In this document: positions 8,545 through 18,356 of the stretch, one piece after another
Layout of the letters: every line of letters begins with the position of its first letter
Numbering within the stretch: the first letter of the stretch is position 1
DNA from: Polaromonas sp.
GTDB lineage: Bacteria > Pseudomonadota > Gammaproteobacteria > Burkholderiales > Burkholderiaceae_C
Assembly: GCA_030654695.1 (NCBI GenBank)
Contig: JAURWY010000013.1
Coordinates: 1 to 64,000, forward strand
Reading direction: 5' to 3'
Length of the DNA: 64,000 bases
Made by a program: the position numbers and the translations under genes
The notes under the pieces: generated by a model
The model's database searches: none
Told to the model about the DNA's origin: nothing
What the model saw: only the letters and a program-made list of their open reading frames with translations

Positions 8545-11457
8545 ATGTCTCAATTGCCAGCACCCTCTTCAGAATTCACCTCCACCCTGCAGACTTTCAA
8601 GACAAGCTCTGGCACCACCGGACGCTTCTGTTCTTTGCCGGAACTGACGCGCCAGTTTCCTGGTATCAAGCGCTTGCCGGTGTCGATTCGCATCGTCCTT
8701 GAGTCGGTGCTGCGCCATTGTGACAACGACAAGATCACAGCAACGCATGTGGCTCAATTGGCCCACTGGAAACCCCAGGCGGCGCGCACAGAAGAAATTC
8801 CATTCGTCGTCGCCCGCGTGTTGTTGCAAGACTTCACGGGCGTGCCCTTGTTGGCTGACTTGGCCGCCATGCGCAGCACGGCTGTCAAGCTGGGCAAAGA
8901 TCCGAAGCGCATTGAGCCGATGGTGCCTGTAGACCTCGTCGTCGACCACTCGGTGATGGTTGATCACTACGGAGGCAAAGATTCAATCGACCTCAACATG
9001 AAGCTTGAATTTAAGCGCAACCGCGAGCGCTACGAGTTTCTCAAGTGGGGCATGCAGGCGTTTGACACCTTCGGTGTGGTGCCGCCGGGCTTTGGCAACG
9101 TGCACCAGATCAATCTTGAGTATTTGGCGCGCGGCGTGCACCGTAGCGGTACGGATGCCGACGCCGTTTATTACCCAGACTCATTGGTCGGCACAGACAG
9201 TCACACCACCATGATCAACGGCTTGGGCGTTGTCGGTTGGGGCGTGGGCGGCATTGAGGCCGAAGCCGCCATGCTGGGCCAGCCGGTTTATATGCTGACG
9301 CCTGATGTGGTGGGCTTTGAGATCACCGGTCGGCTGCGCGAAGGTGTGACAACCACCGACCTGGTGCTCCGCGTGACAGAGGCGTTGCGGCGAGAAAAAG
9401 TGGTGGGCAAGTTCGTTGAATTTTTTGGTGAAGGCACGCGCACGCTGAGTGCGCCCGACCGCGCGACGTTGGCGAACATGGCGCCTGAATACGGCGCCAC
9501 CATGGGTTTTTTCCCGGTCGATGAAAAAACCATGGATTACTTTCGCGGCACTGGCCGCACGGCCGCAGAAATCGAGACCTTTGAGGCTTACTTTCGGGCA
9601 CAAGAATTGTTCGGTGTGCCGCTGGCCGGAGAGATCGATTACTCGCAAGTGGTCACGCTCAACTTGGATGACGTAACGCCCAGTTTGGCCGGCCCGAAAC
9701 GGCCACAAGACCGGATTGAGCTGGGCAACGTGAAGCAGCAGTTTTCCTCGCTGTTCAGCCAGCCGGTGACCGACAACGGCTTCAACCAAGAGGCTGCCCG
9801 GCTGGAGACCCGCGTCCAGTTGCAACGCAGCGATGCGGGGCCTTTAGATGCTGCGCCGGTGAGTCCGCCGGTGCCTGCCGGTGGCCCGCGTTTTGTTGCA
9901 GAAATGGAGGCTAACAGGCCGACTCTTGAGACGGCTAAGTCACTGGCGCCAACGACTGCCGCGCAGCGCAATGACTTCACCATCGGCAACGGCGACGTGT
10001 TGATTGCCGCCATCACCAGTTGCACCAACACCTCGAACCCCAGTGTGTTATTGGCGGCCGGGCTGCTGGCCAAAAAAGCGGTGGAAGCCGGGCTGACCGT
10101 GCAGCCGCACATCAAGACTTCGCTGGCGCCGGGCTCACGCATCGTCACCGATTACCTGACGCAAACCGGTCTCATGCCCTACCTTGAGCAGCTTGGTTTT
10201 GCGCTGGCCGGCTACGGTTGCACAACCTGCATCGGCAACTCGGGTGATTTGACGTCCGAGATCAACGAGGCGATCAGCGACAGTGAATTGATCTGCGCTG
10301 CCGTGCTGTCGGGCAACCGAAATTTTGAAGCCCGTATTCACCCCAGCATCAAAGCCAACTTTTTGGCCAGTCCGCCGTTGGTGGTGGCTTATGCCATCGC
10401 CGGCACTGTGCTGCGCGACCTCGTGACCGAGCCGGTGGGGCAGGGCACAGGCGGCAAAGATGTTTATCTGCGCGACATCTGGCCGAGCAGTGAAGAGATT
10501 CACGCCCTCATGAAGTTCGCCATGAACGGTGAGGCTTACCGCAGCAATTACGCCAAGATCAAAGCCGATCCAGGTGAGCTTTGGGAGCAGGTTCAAGGCG
10601 TCACCGGCAAGGCCTACAGCTGGCCGGACAGCACCTACATTGCCGAGCCGCCGTTCTTTGAGCGCTTTGCCATGGATCCCAACGCTGGTCGTGCTGACCC
10701 GCAGATTCCTGCGCCAGTATCGGTCAAGGGGGCTCGCATCATGGCCTTGTTTGGCGACTCGATCACCACCGACCACATTTCGCCAGCGGGTGCGATTGAA
10801 GAAAAATCGCCCGCGGGTCAGTGGCTGCTTGCGCACGGTGTCCGCAAGGCCGACTTCAACAGCTACGGCTCGCGCCGTGGTAACCACGAAGTCATGATGC
10901 GCGGTACCTTTGCCAACGTGCGGATTAAAAATCTGATGATTCCGCAGGGCAAAGACGGTTCACGGGAAGAGGGCGGCGTCACGCTGTTTCAACAACCCGG
11001 TTCTGAGCAGGGCCAGAAAATGGCCTTGTATGACGCGGCCATGAAGTACATCGCCGCCGGCGCATCGACTGTGATTTTTGCCGGTGAAGAATACGGCACA
11101 GGATCGTCGCGTGACTGGGCGGCCAAGGGCACGCAATTGTTGGGCGTGGGTGCTGTGATTGCCGGTAGTTTTGAGCGAATTCACCGCAGCAACTTGGTCG
11201 GCATGGGCGTTTTGCCGTTACAGTTCTGCCCAGGCGACTCTTGGCAGACCTTGGGGCTGACCGGCAACGAAGTGATTGATGTGCTGCCAGACCCTGATTT
11301 AAAGCCCCAAAGTCGTGCCAAACTGGTGATCACGCGAGCCGATGGTTCGCAACAAAAATTGGAGCTGATCTTGCGCATCGACACCCCTATTGAAGTGGAT
11401 TACTACCGCCACGGCGGTATTCTTCCCTTCGTCCTCAGGCAACTGCTCGCAGCATGA
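8545..11457 (+). CDS. acnA: Aconitate hydratase A
   Basis: A 970-residue aconitase of the AcnA/IRP type, with catalytic domains first and swivel domain last. The 4Fe-4S ligands appear in SCTNTSNPS (about residue 492) and GCTTCIG (about 559 and 562); [16 protein letters not shown] is the C-terminal active-site signature. It converts citrate to isocitrate and is generally the more oxidant-stable aconitase, made under stress, while AcnB carries the normal TCA flux. AcnD of the methylcitrate cycle is a less likely identity because no prpB, prpC or prpF lies nearby. The longer frame from 8311 was rejected because the conserved N-terminus and ribosome site fit ATG 8545. Confidence 0.95.
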   Translation: MSQLPAPSSEFTSTLQTFKTSSGTTGRFCSLPELTRQFPGIKRLPVSIRIVLESVLRHCDNDKITATHVAQLAHWKPQAARTEEIPFVVARVLLQDFTGVPLLADLAAMRSTAVKLGKDPKRIEPMVPVDLVVDHSVMVDHYGGKDSIDLNMKLEFKRNRERYEFLKWGMQAFDTFGVVPPGFGNVHQINLEYLARGVHRSGTDADAVYYPDSLVGTDSHTTMINGLGVVGWGVGGIEAEAAMLGQPVYMLTPDVVGFEITGRLREGVTTTDLVLRVTEALRREKVVGKFVEFFGEGTRTLSAPDRATLANMAPEYGATMGFFPVDEKTMDYFRGTGRTAAEIETFEAYFRAQELFGVPLAGEIDYSQVVTLNLDDVTPSLAGPKRPQDRIELGNVKQQFSSLFSQPVTDNGFNQEAARLETRVQLQRSDAGPLDAAPVSPPVPAGGPRFVAEMEANRPTLETAKSLAPTTAAQRNDFTIGNGDVLIAAITSCTNTSNPSVLLAAGLLAKKAVEAGLTVQPHIKTSLAPGSRIVTDYLTQTGLMPYLEQLGFALAGYGCTTCIGNSGDLTSEINEAISDSELICAAVLSGNRNFEARIHPSIKANFLASPPLVVAYAIAGTVLRDLVTEPVGQGTGGKDVYLRDIWPSSEEIHALMKFAMNGEAYRSNYAKIKADPGELWEQVQGVTGKAYSWPDSTYIAEPPFFERFAMDPNAGRADPQIPAPVSVKGARIMALFGDSITTDHISPAGAIEEKSPAGQWLLAHGVRKADFNSYGSRRGNHEVMMRGTFANVRIKNLMIPQGKDGSREEGGVTLFQQPGSEQGQKMALYDAAMKYIAAGASTVIFAGEEYGTGSSRDWAAKGTQLLGVGAVIAGSFERIHRSNLVGMGVLPLQFCPGDSWQTLGLTGNEVIDVLPDPDLKPQSRAKLVITRADGSQQKLELILRIDTPIEVDYYRHGGILPFVLRQLLAA

Positions 11458-11473
11458 AACCGCACTCTCAGTC

Positions 11474-12706
11474 ATGACCCGGCAAGCCCTGATCGCCGGT
11501 GGCGGCATCGGCGCGCTGGCGGCCGCACTCGCTTCAGCGCGGGCGGGCTGGGAGGTTCGACTCTACGAACAGGCCAGTGTTTTTTCTGAGCTCGGTGCCG
11601 GCATTCAACTCGGCCCCAATGCGACTCGCCTGCTGCAGGGCTGGGGCTTGGGCCGGGCGCTGAGCCAAGTCGCTGCATTCCCTGAACAGCTCAGTGTGCG
11701 CAGCGCGTCCAAAGGCCATGAACTCGGTCGCTTGGCATTGGGCAATCGTTGTATCGAGCGCTACGGCGCACCCTACGCAACGCTGCACCGCGGTGACCTG
11801 CATGCTTTGCTGCTGGCCAGTGTGGCCGGGCGCGGCGAGGTTCACCTGAATCTGAATGCGACGGTGGCCGGTTTCACCAACACGCCTGAAGGCGTGCAAG
11901 TCGCTTGGGCCGACGGCCACCGCGTTGAGGGCGATGTGCTGATTGGCGCCGATGGTTTGTGGAGCGCTGTGCGCAAGCAGGTCTTGGCTGATGGTGCGCC
12001 GCAGCCGACCGGGCATCTGGCTTACCGCGCGCTGGTCCGCCAAACTGATTTGCCCTTGTCCTTGCGCAGTCAGCAAGTCACCGTCTGGCTCGGACCGCGT
12101 TTGCACGTGGTGAGTTATCCGGTGCGTGCGGGCGAGATGCTGAATGTGGTGGTCATCTTGCATGGCGAGCCACCGGCCGACATGGAAGACTGGGATCACG
12201 ACGCTTTGGCGGCTGATGTGCAGGCCGGCCTGGCGGGTCAATGTCCTGCGCTGTTGGCCTTGGTTGAAGCCATGCCGACTTGGCGTTTGTGGGCGCTGTG
12301 CGAACGGCCGCCGCTCCACAGCGCCGACCAAATGGCCAGCGGCCGGGTGGCTTTACTGGGTGATGCGGCGCACCCGATGCGGCCGTATCTGGCGCAGGGT
12401 GCTGGCATGGCGATTGAAGACGCTGCCGAACTCGGCCGCTGTCTGTCGGGCGTTGTCAGACCGCTGGCAGATTTGCCGTTGGCGCTGCGCCACTACGCCT
12501 TGCAGCGCTGGGAGCGCAACGCCCGCGTGCAGGCCAGAGCTTTGCGCAACGGCAAAATATTTCATGCCACGGGGCCTATGCGTTTGGGTCGCGACCTGTC
12601 GTTGTGGCTGCTCGGTCAGCGCTTGCTGGACGTGCCCTGGTTGTATGCAGCTGCCGCCTCAAGCAGCCCGATACCGGCACCCAGAGCGACCCGGTCAATG
12701 CGCTGA
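11474..12706 (+). CDS. FAD-dependent aromatic monooxygenase (salicylate hydroxylase-like)
   Basis: A 410-residue group A flavoprotein monooxygenase. LIAGGGIGALAAALA at residues 6-20 is the FAD Rossmann motif, GELGAG/LGPNATRLL follows as in salicylate and 3-hydroxybenzoate 6-hydroxylases, and GDAAHPMRPYLAQGAG near residue 295 is the second FAD/NAD(P)H motif. Such enzymes hydroxylate an aromatic acid with NAD(P)H and O2. The substrate is unknown, and no ring-cleavage gene lies next to it; the partner downstream is an SDR. Start ATG 11474 was taken because the upstream extension overlaps acnA and precedes the flavin motif. Confidence 0.85.
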   Translation: MTRQALIAGGGIGALAAALASARAGWEVRLYEQASVFSELGAGIQLGPNATRLLQGWGLGRALSQVAAFPEQLSVRSASKGHELGRLALGNRCIERYGAPYATLHRGDLHALLLASVAGRGEVHLNLNATVAGFTNTPEGVQVAWADGHRVEGDVLIGADGLWSAVRKQVLADGAPQPTGHLAYRALVRQTDLPLSLRSQQVTVWLGPRLHVVSYPVRAGEMLNVVVILHGEPPADMEDWDHDALAADVQAGLAGQCPALLALVEAMPTWRLWALCERPPLHSADQMASGRVALLGDAAHPMRPYLAQGAGMAIEDAAELGRCLSGVVRPLADLPLALRHYALQRWERNARVQARALRNGKIFHATGPMRLGRDLSLWLLGQRLLDVPWLYAAAASSSPIPAPRATRSMR

Positions 12707-12766
12707 AGGCTTCTCAGATCGCGCCAAGTTCGCGAAAAAATTAATCCATAAAAATCAGGAGACAAC

Positions 12767-13528
12767 ATGAATCAACATCACAAAGTCGCGGTGGTCACCG
12801 GTGCGGGCACCGGGATTGGTCGGGCCGTCTCGCTGGCCTTGATCAAGGCGGGCTACAGTGTTGCTTTGGCTGGTCGGCGCGTTGAACCGCTTGAAGCTGT
12901 CGCAGCTGAGGCCAAGGCACTGGGTTTTGACCGCGTGCTGGCCGTGCCGACTGACGTCTCCAAGCCCGATTCTGTGACGGCACTGTTTGAGCGCACGCGC
13001 CAAACCTTTGGCCGTGTCGATGTGCTGTTCAACAACGCCGGCGTTGGCTTGCCCTCGGTGGGTTTTGACGAGCTGACTTTCGAGCAGTGGCAAAACACCG
13101 TCAACATCAATTTGACGGGTTCTTTTTTGTGCGCGCAAGCAGCTTTCAGGGTGATGAAAGCGCAAAGCCCGCAAGGCGGCCGGATCATCAACAACGGCTC
13201 GATCTCAGCCCATGCGCCGCGGCCGAATTCAGCGCCCTACACGGCCACCAAACACGCCATCACCGGCCTGACCAAATCGATCTCTTTGGACGGTCGCAAG
13301 TACAACATCGCTTGCGGTCAGATCGACATTGGCAATGCGCTGACCGAGATTTCTGCGCGCATGGCCACGGGCGTGCAGCAAGCCAATGGCGAGATCGCTA
13401 TTGAAGCGGTGATGGATGTTGAGCATGTGGCCAACGCCGTGGTCCACATGGCCAGTCTGCCGCCTGAAGCGAACGTGCAGTTCATGACCGTGATGGCCAC
13501 GAAAATGCCGTTCGTCGGGCGCGGTTGA
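12767..13528 (+). CDS. SDR family oxidoreductase
   Basis: A 253-residue classical short-chain dehydrogenase. [12 protein letters not shown] near residue 9 is the cofactor motif, NNAGVG the structural motif, and YTATKHA near residue 157 holds the catalytic Tyr-x-x-x-Lys, with the Ser in [13 protein letters not shown] after strand 2 (basic residues) suggests NADP(H). AGGAG lies just before ATG. It is 60 bases downstream of the FAD monooxygenase on the same strand and may share its transcript. The substrate cannot be inferred. Confidence 0.87.
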   Translation: MNQHHKVAVVTGAGTGIGRAVSLALIKAGYSVALAGRRVEPLEAVAAEAKALGFDRVLAVPTDVSKPDSVTALFERTRQTFGRVDVLFNNAGVGLPSVGFDELTFEQWQNTVNINLTGSFLCAQAAFRVMKAQSPQGGRIINNGSISAHAPRPNSAPYTATKHAITGLTKSISLDGRKYNIACGQIDIGNALTEISARMATGVQQANGEIAIEAVMDVEHVANAVVHMASLPPEANVQFMTVMATKMPFVGRG

Positions 13529-13543
13529 CAAGCCGCTGAAGAT

Positions 13544-14479
13544 TTAACTAAGCCGACCCAGCAGCAAAAATTCCATCAGGGCTTTTTGTACGTGCATGCG
13601 GTTTTCGGCTTCATCCCAGACCACCGACTGCGGCCCGTCGATGACGTCGGCCTCAACCTCCTCACCGCGGTGCGCAGGCAGGCAGTGCATGAACAGTGCA
13701 TCCGGTTTTGCGGCGGCCATCATGTCGCTGTCGACGCACCAGTCAGCGAAGGCTTTTTTGCGGTCTTCGTTCTCGGCTTCGTAGCCCATGCTGGTCCAGA
13801 CATCGGTGGTCACCAGATCGGCACCGGCGCAGGCTTGCATTGGGTCTTTGAAGACGGCATAACTGTCGGCGGAACGGATGCCAGCTATTGACTGGTCGAC
13901 TTCGTAGCCGCCTGGCGTGCTCAGGTGTACTTTGAAGCCCAAGATTTCGCTGGCCTGCAACCAAGTGTTGGCCATGTTGTTGCCGTCGCCAACCCAGGCC
14001 ACGGTTTTGCCTTTGATCGAACCGCGGTGTTCGATGTAGGTGAAGATGTCAGCCAGAATCTGACAAGGGTGAAACTCGTTCGTCAGGCCGTTGATGACGG
14101 GTACGCGTGAGTGCTCGGCAAAGCGTTCAATTTTGGTCTGCTCGAAAGTCCGGATCATCACCAAGTCCACCATGCGGCTGATGACTTTGGCGCTGTCTTC
14201 AATGGGCTCGGCGCGTCCCAGTTGGCTGCCTTCGGTGGTGAGATTGACGACCGTGCCGCCGAGCTGGTACATGCCAGCTTCAAAACTCACACGGGTGCGG
14301 GTTGAGGCTTTTTCAAAAATCATCACCAGCGTACGGTCAATCAAGGGCTGGTGCTTCTCGTAAGCCTTGAACTTTTTCTTGATCAGGGCGGCACGCTCAA
14401 ACAGGTAAGCGTAGTCGCTGGCGTTCAGGTCACTGAACTGCAGGTAATGTTTGATCGGCGCGGGGGTGTTTGTATTCAT
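13544..14479 (-). CDS. argF: Ornithine carbamoyltransferase
   Basis: The 311-residue product carries STRTR (59-63), the carbamoyl-phosphate loop, and HCLPAHRGEEV near residue 266, whose Cys binds ornithine. It joins carbamoyl phosphate and ornithine to citrulline in arginine synthesis. The frame is open 12 codons further upstream, but ATG 14479 overlaps the argD stop as ATGA and follows AAGGAAAAGG, so this start is preferred and implies translational coupling with argD. It converges with the SDR gene, with 15 bases between stops. Confidence 0.97.
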   Translation of the reverse strand: MNTNTPAPIKHYLQFSDLNASDYAYLFERAALIKKKFKAYEKHQPLIDRTLVMIFEKASTRTRVSFEAGMYQLGGTVVNLTTEGSQLGRAEPIEDSAKVISRMVDLVMIRTFEQTKIERFAEHSRVPVINGLTNEFHPCQILADIFTYIEHRGSIKGKTVAWVGDGNNMANTWLQASEILGFKVHLSTPGGYEVDQSIAGIRSADSYAVFKDPMQACAGADLVTTDVWTSMGYEAENEDRKKAFADWCVDSDMMAAAKPDALFMHCLPAHRGEEVEADVIDGPQSVVWDEAENRMHVQKALMEFLLLGRLS

Positions 14480-15702
14480 GCCTTTTCCTTCAGCAGTTGA
14501 TGGATCAGCGGGCACAAAATACTGACCACTTCGTCGGCTTCAGCGGGGGTCATGATGAGCGATGGCACGAGGCGGATGACTGTGTCTGCGGTGACGCTGA
14601 TGAGCAAGCCGTTGGCTGCGCAGCGCTCGACCAACTCGCTGCAAGGCAGGGTTAATTCGACACCCAGCATCAGGCCCCGACCCCGGATTTCCTTCAAGCC
14701 GGGCAGGCTGCCAAGCTCTCGCGTCAGCGCGGCTTTCAGGTGGTCGCCGACCTTCACGGCATTGGCCAGCAAGCCTTCTTCTTCCATGATGCGGATGGTT
14801 TCCACGCCGGCGCGCATGGCCAGCGGGTTGCCACCAAACGTGCTGCCGTGGTTGCCGGGTGCAAAAATATGCGCGGCTTTCGGGCCGGCCACCACAGCGC
14901 CGACTGGCACGCCAGAACCCAGCCCTTTGGCCAGCGGCATCACATCCGGTTTGATGTCGGCCCATTGGTGTGCAAACCATTTGCCAGTGCGACCCATGCC
15001 GCACTGCACTTCGTCGATCATCAGCAGCCAGTCTTGCTCGTCACACAACTGGCGCACTTGCTGTAGGTATTGCGTGTCGACGGGATTGACGCCGCCTTCG
15101 CCCTGGATGGCTTCCAAAAACACCGCCACCACATTGGGGTTGCCAACAGTGGCTTTTTTCAGGGCTTCGATGTTGTTCAGTGGTACGCGCACAAAGCCTT
15201 CCACCAGCGGGCCAAAACCGGCCTGCACCTTGGGGTTGCCGGTGGCGCTCAGCGTGGCAATGCTGCGGCCATGAAAGGCTTTTTCATAGACCACGATTTC
15301 GGGCTTGTCGATGCCCTTGTCATGGCCGAACTTGCGGGCCAGTTTGAGAGCGGCTTCGTTGGCCTCAAGCCCGGTCGAGCAGAAGAACACATTGGTCATT
15401 CCCGAGAGTTCGACCAGCTTGGCGGCCAGCGCTTCCTGCAGGGGGATGTGGTAATAGTTCGAGGTGTGGATCAGCTTGCCAATCTGCTCTTGCAAGGCGG
15501 GCACCAGCTTGGCGTGGTTGTGGCCGAGCGTGTTGACAGCAATACCGCCGAGCGCATCCAGATAGGCCTTGCCGTTGATGTCCCAGACCCTGCAGCCTTG
15601 ACCATGCGAAAGGGCCAGCGGCAGACGGCCATAGGTGTTCATGACATGGGGGGAAGCGGCTGGAATAGCAGCGTTCATGGCGACGGGAATGGCAGCGTTC
15701 AT
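14476..15702 (-). CDS. argD: Acetylornithine / succinyldiaminopimelate aminotransferase family
   Basis: A 408-residue class III PLP aminotransferase; PLAKGLGSGVP contains the PLP lysine (Lys259), and FFCSTGLEANEAALKLARK is the phosphate-binding region. It makes N-acetylornithine in arginine synthesis and is first of a two-gene argD-argF unit. The N-terminus is odd: a 24-base tandem duplication repeats MNAAIP together with its start codon, so initiation at 15702, 15678 or a third Met (residue 21, before NTYGRLP) are all possible. No clear Shine-Dalgarno decides between them. Confidence 0.95.
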   Translation of the reverse strand: MNAAIPVAMNAAIPAASPHVMNTYGRLPLALSHGQGCRVWDINGKAYLDALGGIAVNTLGHNHAKLVPALQEQIGKLIHTSNYYHIPLQEALAAKLVELSGMTNVFFCSTGLEANEAALKLARKFGHDKGIDKPEIVVYEKAFHGRSIATLSATGNPKVQAGFGPLVEGFVRVPLNNIEALKKATVGNPNVVAVFLEAIQGEGGVNPVDTQYLQQVRQLCDEQDWLLMIDEVQCGMGRTGKWFAHQWADIKPDVMPLAKGLGSGVPVGAVVAGPKAAHIFAPGNHGSTFGGNPLAMRAGVETIRIMEEEGLLANAVKVGDHLKAALTRELGSLPGLKEIRGRGLMLGVELTLPCSELVERCAANGLLISVTADTVIRLVPSLIMTPAEADEVVSILCPLIHQLLKEKA

Positions 15703-15709
15703 GGCAGGC
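15662..15709 (-). repeat. 24-base tandem duplication spanning the argD start
   Basis: Units 15662-15685 and 15686-15709 are near-identical and each encodes a Met followed by NAAIP. The duplication copies the start codon itself, leaving two in-frame ATGs eight codons apart. Confidence 0.75.
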
Positions 15710-15832
15710 GGGACTTTCGCTTAAAACTGGAAGATTGATTTTAGGCGCAGACCGTGACAGTTCATGCCGCCGTCATCAAGAGCTGCGTGTGGCGGTTTCG
15801 TAAAGGCTGAATGACACTCGGTCTAGCCTGAG

Positions 15833-15844
15833 TCTTATATAAGA
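15833..15844. promoter_or_regulatory. 12-bp perfect palindrome between argD and the DUF3579 gene (candidate operator)
   Basis: TCTTATATAAGA is fully self-complementary and abuts TAGAAT (15845-15850), a possible -10 for the DUF3579 gene. It lies in the divergent region, so a bound repressor could affect either side. The cognate factor is unknown. Confidence 0.4.
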
Positions 15845-15915
15845 TAGAATAGTTGTGCAGTGCAGCATAGTCCGGCCACCCCGGCTGTTTCACCGTCTCA
15901 ACAGGGCCTCTACCA

Positions 15916-16239
15916 ATGGTCTCCAGCAGCGCCAAAGAAATCTTTATCCAGGGTCTGACCCTCGAGGGCAAAACCTTCCGCCCCAGCGATTGGGCTGACA
16001 GGTTGTGCGGCGTGATGAGCCAATTCCGGCCCGGTGGGCCGCAACCCGGCAGCCACCTGACTTACTCGCCTTGGTGTGTCCCCACACTGATCAACGGTGT
16101 CAAATGCGTGGTTGTCAACAGCGAGTTGCGAGAGTTCGAGCCCATGGCTTGGGACTTCGCCCTGAACTTCGCCAAAGACAATGCCTTGCAAGTCGCAGAA
16201 GCTTGCCTCTTGCCTGACGTGCCCAAAACCAAAACCTGA
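15916..16239 (+). CDS. DUF3579 domain-containing protein
   Basis: A 107-residue soluble protein recognised as the betaproteobacterial DUF3579 family: IQGLTLEGKTFRPSDWADRL at the N-terminus, then the CGVMSQF and SPWCVPTLINGVKCV blocks. Three conserved Cys are visible but no known catalytic motif. The usual neighbourhood argD - DUF3579 - rpsT - murJ is kept here. Function is unknown. Confidence 0.85.
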   Translation: MVSSSAKEIFIQGLTLEGKTFRPSDWADRLCGVMSQFRPGGPQPGSHLTYSPWCVPTLINGVKCVVVNSELREFEPMAWDFALNFAKDNALQVAEACLLPDVPKTKT

Positions 16240-16259
16240 GCCTGAAAAATGCGGGCATG

Positions 16260-16282
16260 AAAAAACCGCCCTGAGGCGGTTT
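16260..16282 (-). terminator. Intrinsic terminator of rpsT
   Basis: On the minus strand an 8-bp AAACCGCC/GGCGGTTT stem with a four-base loop runs into TTTTTT, about 75 bases past the rpsT stop. The plus-strand side has a poorer T-tract, so it may only weakly stop the DUF3579 transcript. Confidence 0.75.
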
Positions 16283-16357
16283 GTTCACTTTGCTGCAGCG
16301 CACCCTACAAAACGGCGGATGTCACTTGCGCGGCATCCGGGCGATTTGCCTAATGAA

Positions 16358-16660
16358 TTAGGCGGCTTTCAGGGCCAGGGCTTTCACCTTGGCTGACAGA
16401 CGGCTCTTGTCACGAGCAGCCTTGTTTTTGTGGAAGATGCCCTTGTCGGCGATCGTGTCCACAATGCTCTGCGCCTTGGCGAAGAGTTCTGCAGCTTTGG
16501 TTTTGTCACCGGTCAAAACGGCTTTTTCAACGTTTTTAACGGCAGTGCGGTATTTCGAACGCAGCGAGGTGTTCGCAGCATTCAGTTTGACGTCTTGGCG
16601 AACGCGTTTGCGGCCGGAAGCAAGGCGGGGGTTCTTTTTCTTGGGTTTGGCGGTGGCCAT
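16358..16660 (-). CDS. rpsT: 30S ribosomal protein S20
   Basis: A 100-residue, strongly basic, mostly helical protein; [18 protein letters not shown] at the start and [20 protein letters not shown] at the end are the S20 signatures. It binds 16S rRNA early in 30S assembly. AAAGGA lies just upstream of ATG. It stands alone on the minus strand between the DUF3579 gene and murJ, with its own terminator and a TATAAT -10 box in the short gap to murJ. Confidence 0.98.
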   Translation of the reverse strand: MATAKPKKKNPRLASGRKRVRQDVKLNAANTSLRSKYRTAVKNVEKAVLTGDKTKAAELFAKAQSIVDTIADKGIFHKNKAARDKSRLSAKVKALALKAA

Positions 16661-16716
16661 ATATAAATTCCTTTAATCCTGGGGAGGAGTCTGTGGATGA
16701 TGCAGCAAAGCCCACG

Positions 16717-16722
16717 ATTATA
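16717..16722 (-). promoter_or_regulatory. Candidate rpsT -10 element
   Basis: A perfect minus-strand TATAAT lies 57 bases upstream of the rpsT start. No good -35 hexamer sits at the right distance, so only the -10 is annotated. Confidence 0.45.
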
Positions 16723-16757
16723 TGCCACAGCGGTTTGTTCCCCCTTAAACTCCTGCT

Positions 16758-18323
16758 GTGTCACTTTTCAAAGCCGCCTCCACTGTCTCCCTGCTCACGC
16801 TGGTGTCTCGCATCACGGGGCTGGCGCGTGAACTGCTGATTGCGTCGACTTTTGGCGCCAGTGCCATGACGGATGCTTTCAATGTGGCGTTTCGTATTCC
16901 CAATTTGTTCAGGCGCATGTTTGCCGAAGGTGCCTTCAGCCAGGCTTTTGTGCCGGTGCTGGCTGCCACCAAGGCGAGTCACGGGGAGGACGCCACGCGT
17001 TTGCTGATCGACCGTGTCGCCAGTTTGCTGGTCTGGGTGTTGTTGCTGACGTGTGTGTTGGGGGTAGCGGCTGCGCCGCTGCTGGTCTGGGCGATGGCCA
17101 GCGGTTTGCAGCAAGATCCGCGCGGCTTTGAAGCCGCTGTTTTCATGACGCGCTGGATGTTCCCCTACATCGGCTTCATGTCGCTGGTGGCTTTGTCGGC
17201 TGGTGTGCTCAACACCTGGAAGCGCTTTGCCGTGCCGGCTGCCACGCCAGTGCTGTTGAACCTGAGCATGATTGCGGCCGCTTGGTTCGGCGCGCCTTGG
17301 CTGAAAACACAAGGTATTGAGCCGATCTATGCGCTTGGCGCGGGCGTCATGGTGGGTGGCTTGCTGCAGCTGGCGGTGCAGATTCCGGCGCTGCTGCGGC
17401 TGGGTTTGCTACCCAAGCTCCGTCTGGGCGCAAAAGGTGTGCGCGAAGCTTGGAGCGACCCGGCCACGCGCAGCATTGCCAAGCTCATGTTGCCGGCCTT
17501 GCTGGGCGTCAGCGTGGCGCAAATCTCGCTGCTCATCAACACCCAAATCGCCTCGCATTTGCAGGCCGGTAGCGTCAGTTGGTTGACCTATGCCGACCGC
17601 TTGATGGAGTTTCCAACGGCCTTGCTCGGTGTCGCCTTGGGTGTCGTGCTGATGCCGCAACTTGCCGGTGCGCGCGCGGCGAACGACACGCAAAAATACT
17701 CCGCCATGCTCGATTGGGGCTTGCGCTTGGTGGTTTTGTTGGCTGTTCCCAGCGCGGTGGCTTTGCTGACATTTGCCCAGCCTTTGGTGGCCACGCTGTA
17801 CCACTACGGCGCTTTCACGGACGCCGATGTGCTGCAGACCACGCGCGCGCTGATGGGTTACGGCTTGGGCCTGCTCGGGCTGGTCGCCATCAAGGTGCTG
17901 GCCCCCGGTTTCTACGCCAATCAAGACATCAAGACGCCGGTGCGCATCGCCATCGTGGTGCTGGTTCTCACGCAACTTTTGAATCTTGTGTTGGTGCCGT
18001 ATTTCCAGCATGCGGGCTTGGCACTGGCGATCGGCATCGGTGCGCTGATCAATGCGGGCTGGCTGTTGATCGGTCTGATCCGCCGTGGCAGTTACCAGCC
18101 GTTGCCAGGTTGGGGCTGGTTTGGTTTGCAGGTTGTTTTTGCCAGCGCGCTGCTGGCCGCTTTTTTATGGTGGGCCGCCAGCGCCGTGAGTTGGACGGGC
18201 TTGCGCAGTCTTTACGGCCAACGCATTGGATTGTTGTCACTGGTCTTGTTGGGCTCTGCCGTGCTTTATTTCACCGCCTTGCGGGCCACCGGCCTGAAGG
18301 TGCGTCAGCTGTTCGGGCGCTGA
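16758..18323 (+). CDS. murJ: Lipid II flippase MurJ (MviN family)
   Basis: A 521-residue membrane protein with about 14 spans. The N-terminus (VSLLTLVSRITGLARELLIA, then FGASAMTDAFNVAFRIPN and the RRMFAEGAFSQAFVPVL loop) is diagnostic for MurJ. It moves lipid-linked peptidoglycan precursor across the inner membrane. The start is GTG 16758 and no strong ribosome site is visible. It is divergent from rpsT, an arrangement common in Burkholderiales, and is followed 33 bases later by the SirB1-family gene. Confidence 0.97.
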   Translation: MSLFKAASTVSLLTLVSRITGLARELLIASTFGASAMTDAFNVAFRIPNLFRRMFAEGAFSQAFVPVLAATKASHGEDATRLLIDRVASLLVWVLLLTCVLGVAAAPLLVWAMASGLQQDPRGFEAAVFMTRWMFPYIGFMSLVALSAGVLNTWKRFAVPAATPVLLNLSMIAAAWFGAPWLKTQGIEPIYALGAGVMVGGLLQLAVQIPALLRLGLLPKLRLGAKGVREAWSDPATRSIAKLMLPALLGVSVAQISLLINTQIASHLQAGSVSWLTYADRLMEFPTALLGVALGVVLMPQLAGARAANDTQKYSAMLDWGLRLVVLLAVPSAVALLTFAQPLVATLYHYGAFTDADVLQTTRALMGYGLGLLGLVAIKVLAPGFYANQDIKTPVRIAIVVLVLTQLLNLVLVPYFQHAGLALAIGIGALINAGWLLIGLIRRGSYQPLPGWGWFGLQVVFASALLAAFLWWAASAVSWTGLRSLYGQRIGLLSLVLLGSAVLYFTALRATGLKVRQLFGR

Positions 18324-18356
18324 GCGGGTCGGCCTAACTTGTGAGAAAGTAGCGTC

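Noticed and set aside
8545..11457. AcnD (2-methylcitrate dehydratase) identity for the second aconitase
   Set aside because: No prp genes adjacent and the length of 970 residues fits AcnA of betaproteobacteria better.
12706..12766. Terminator-like TCGCG/CGCGA stem between the FAD monooxygenase and SDR
   Set aside because: Only five base pairs and followed by A's on the plus strand with no U-tract; not a credible terminator.
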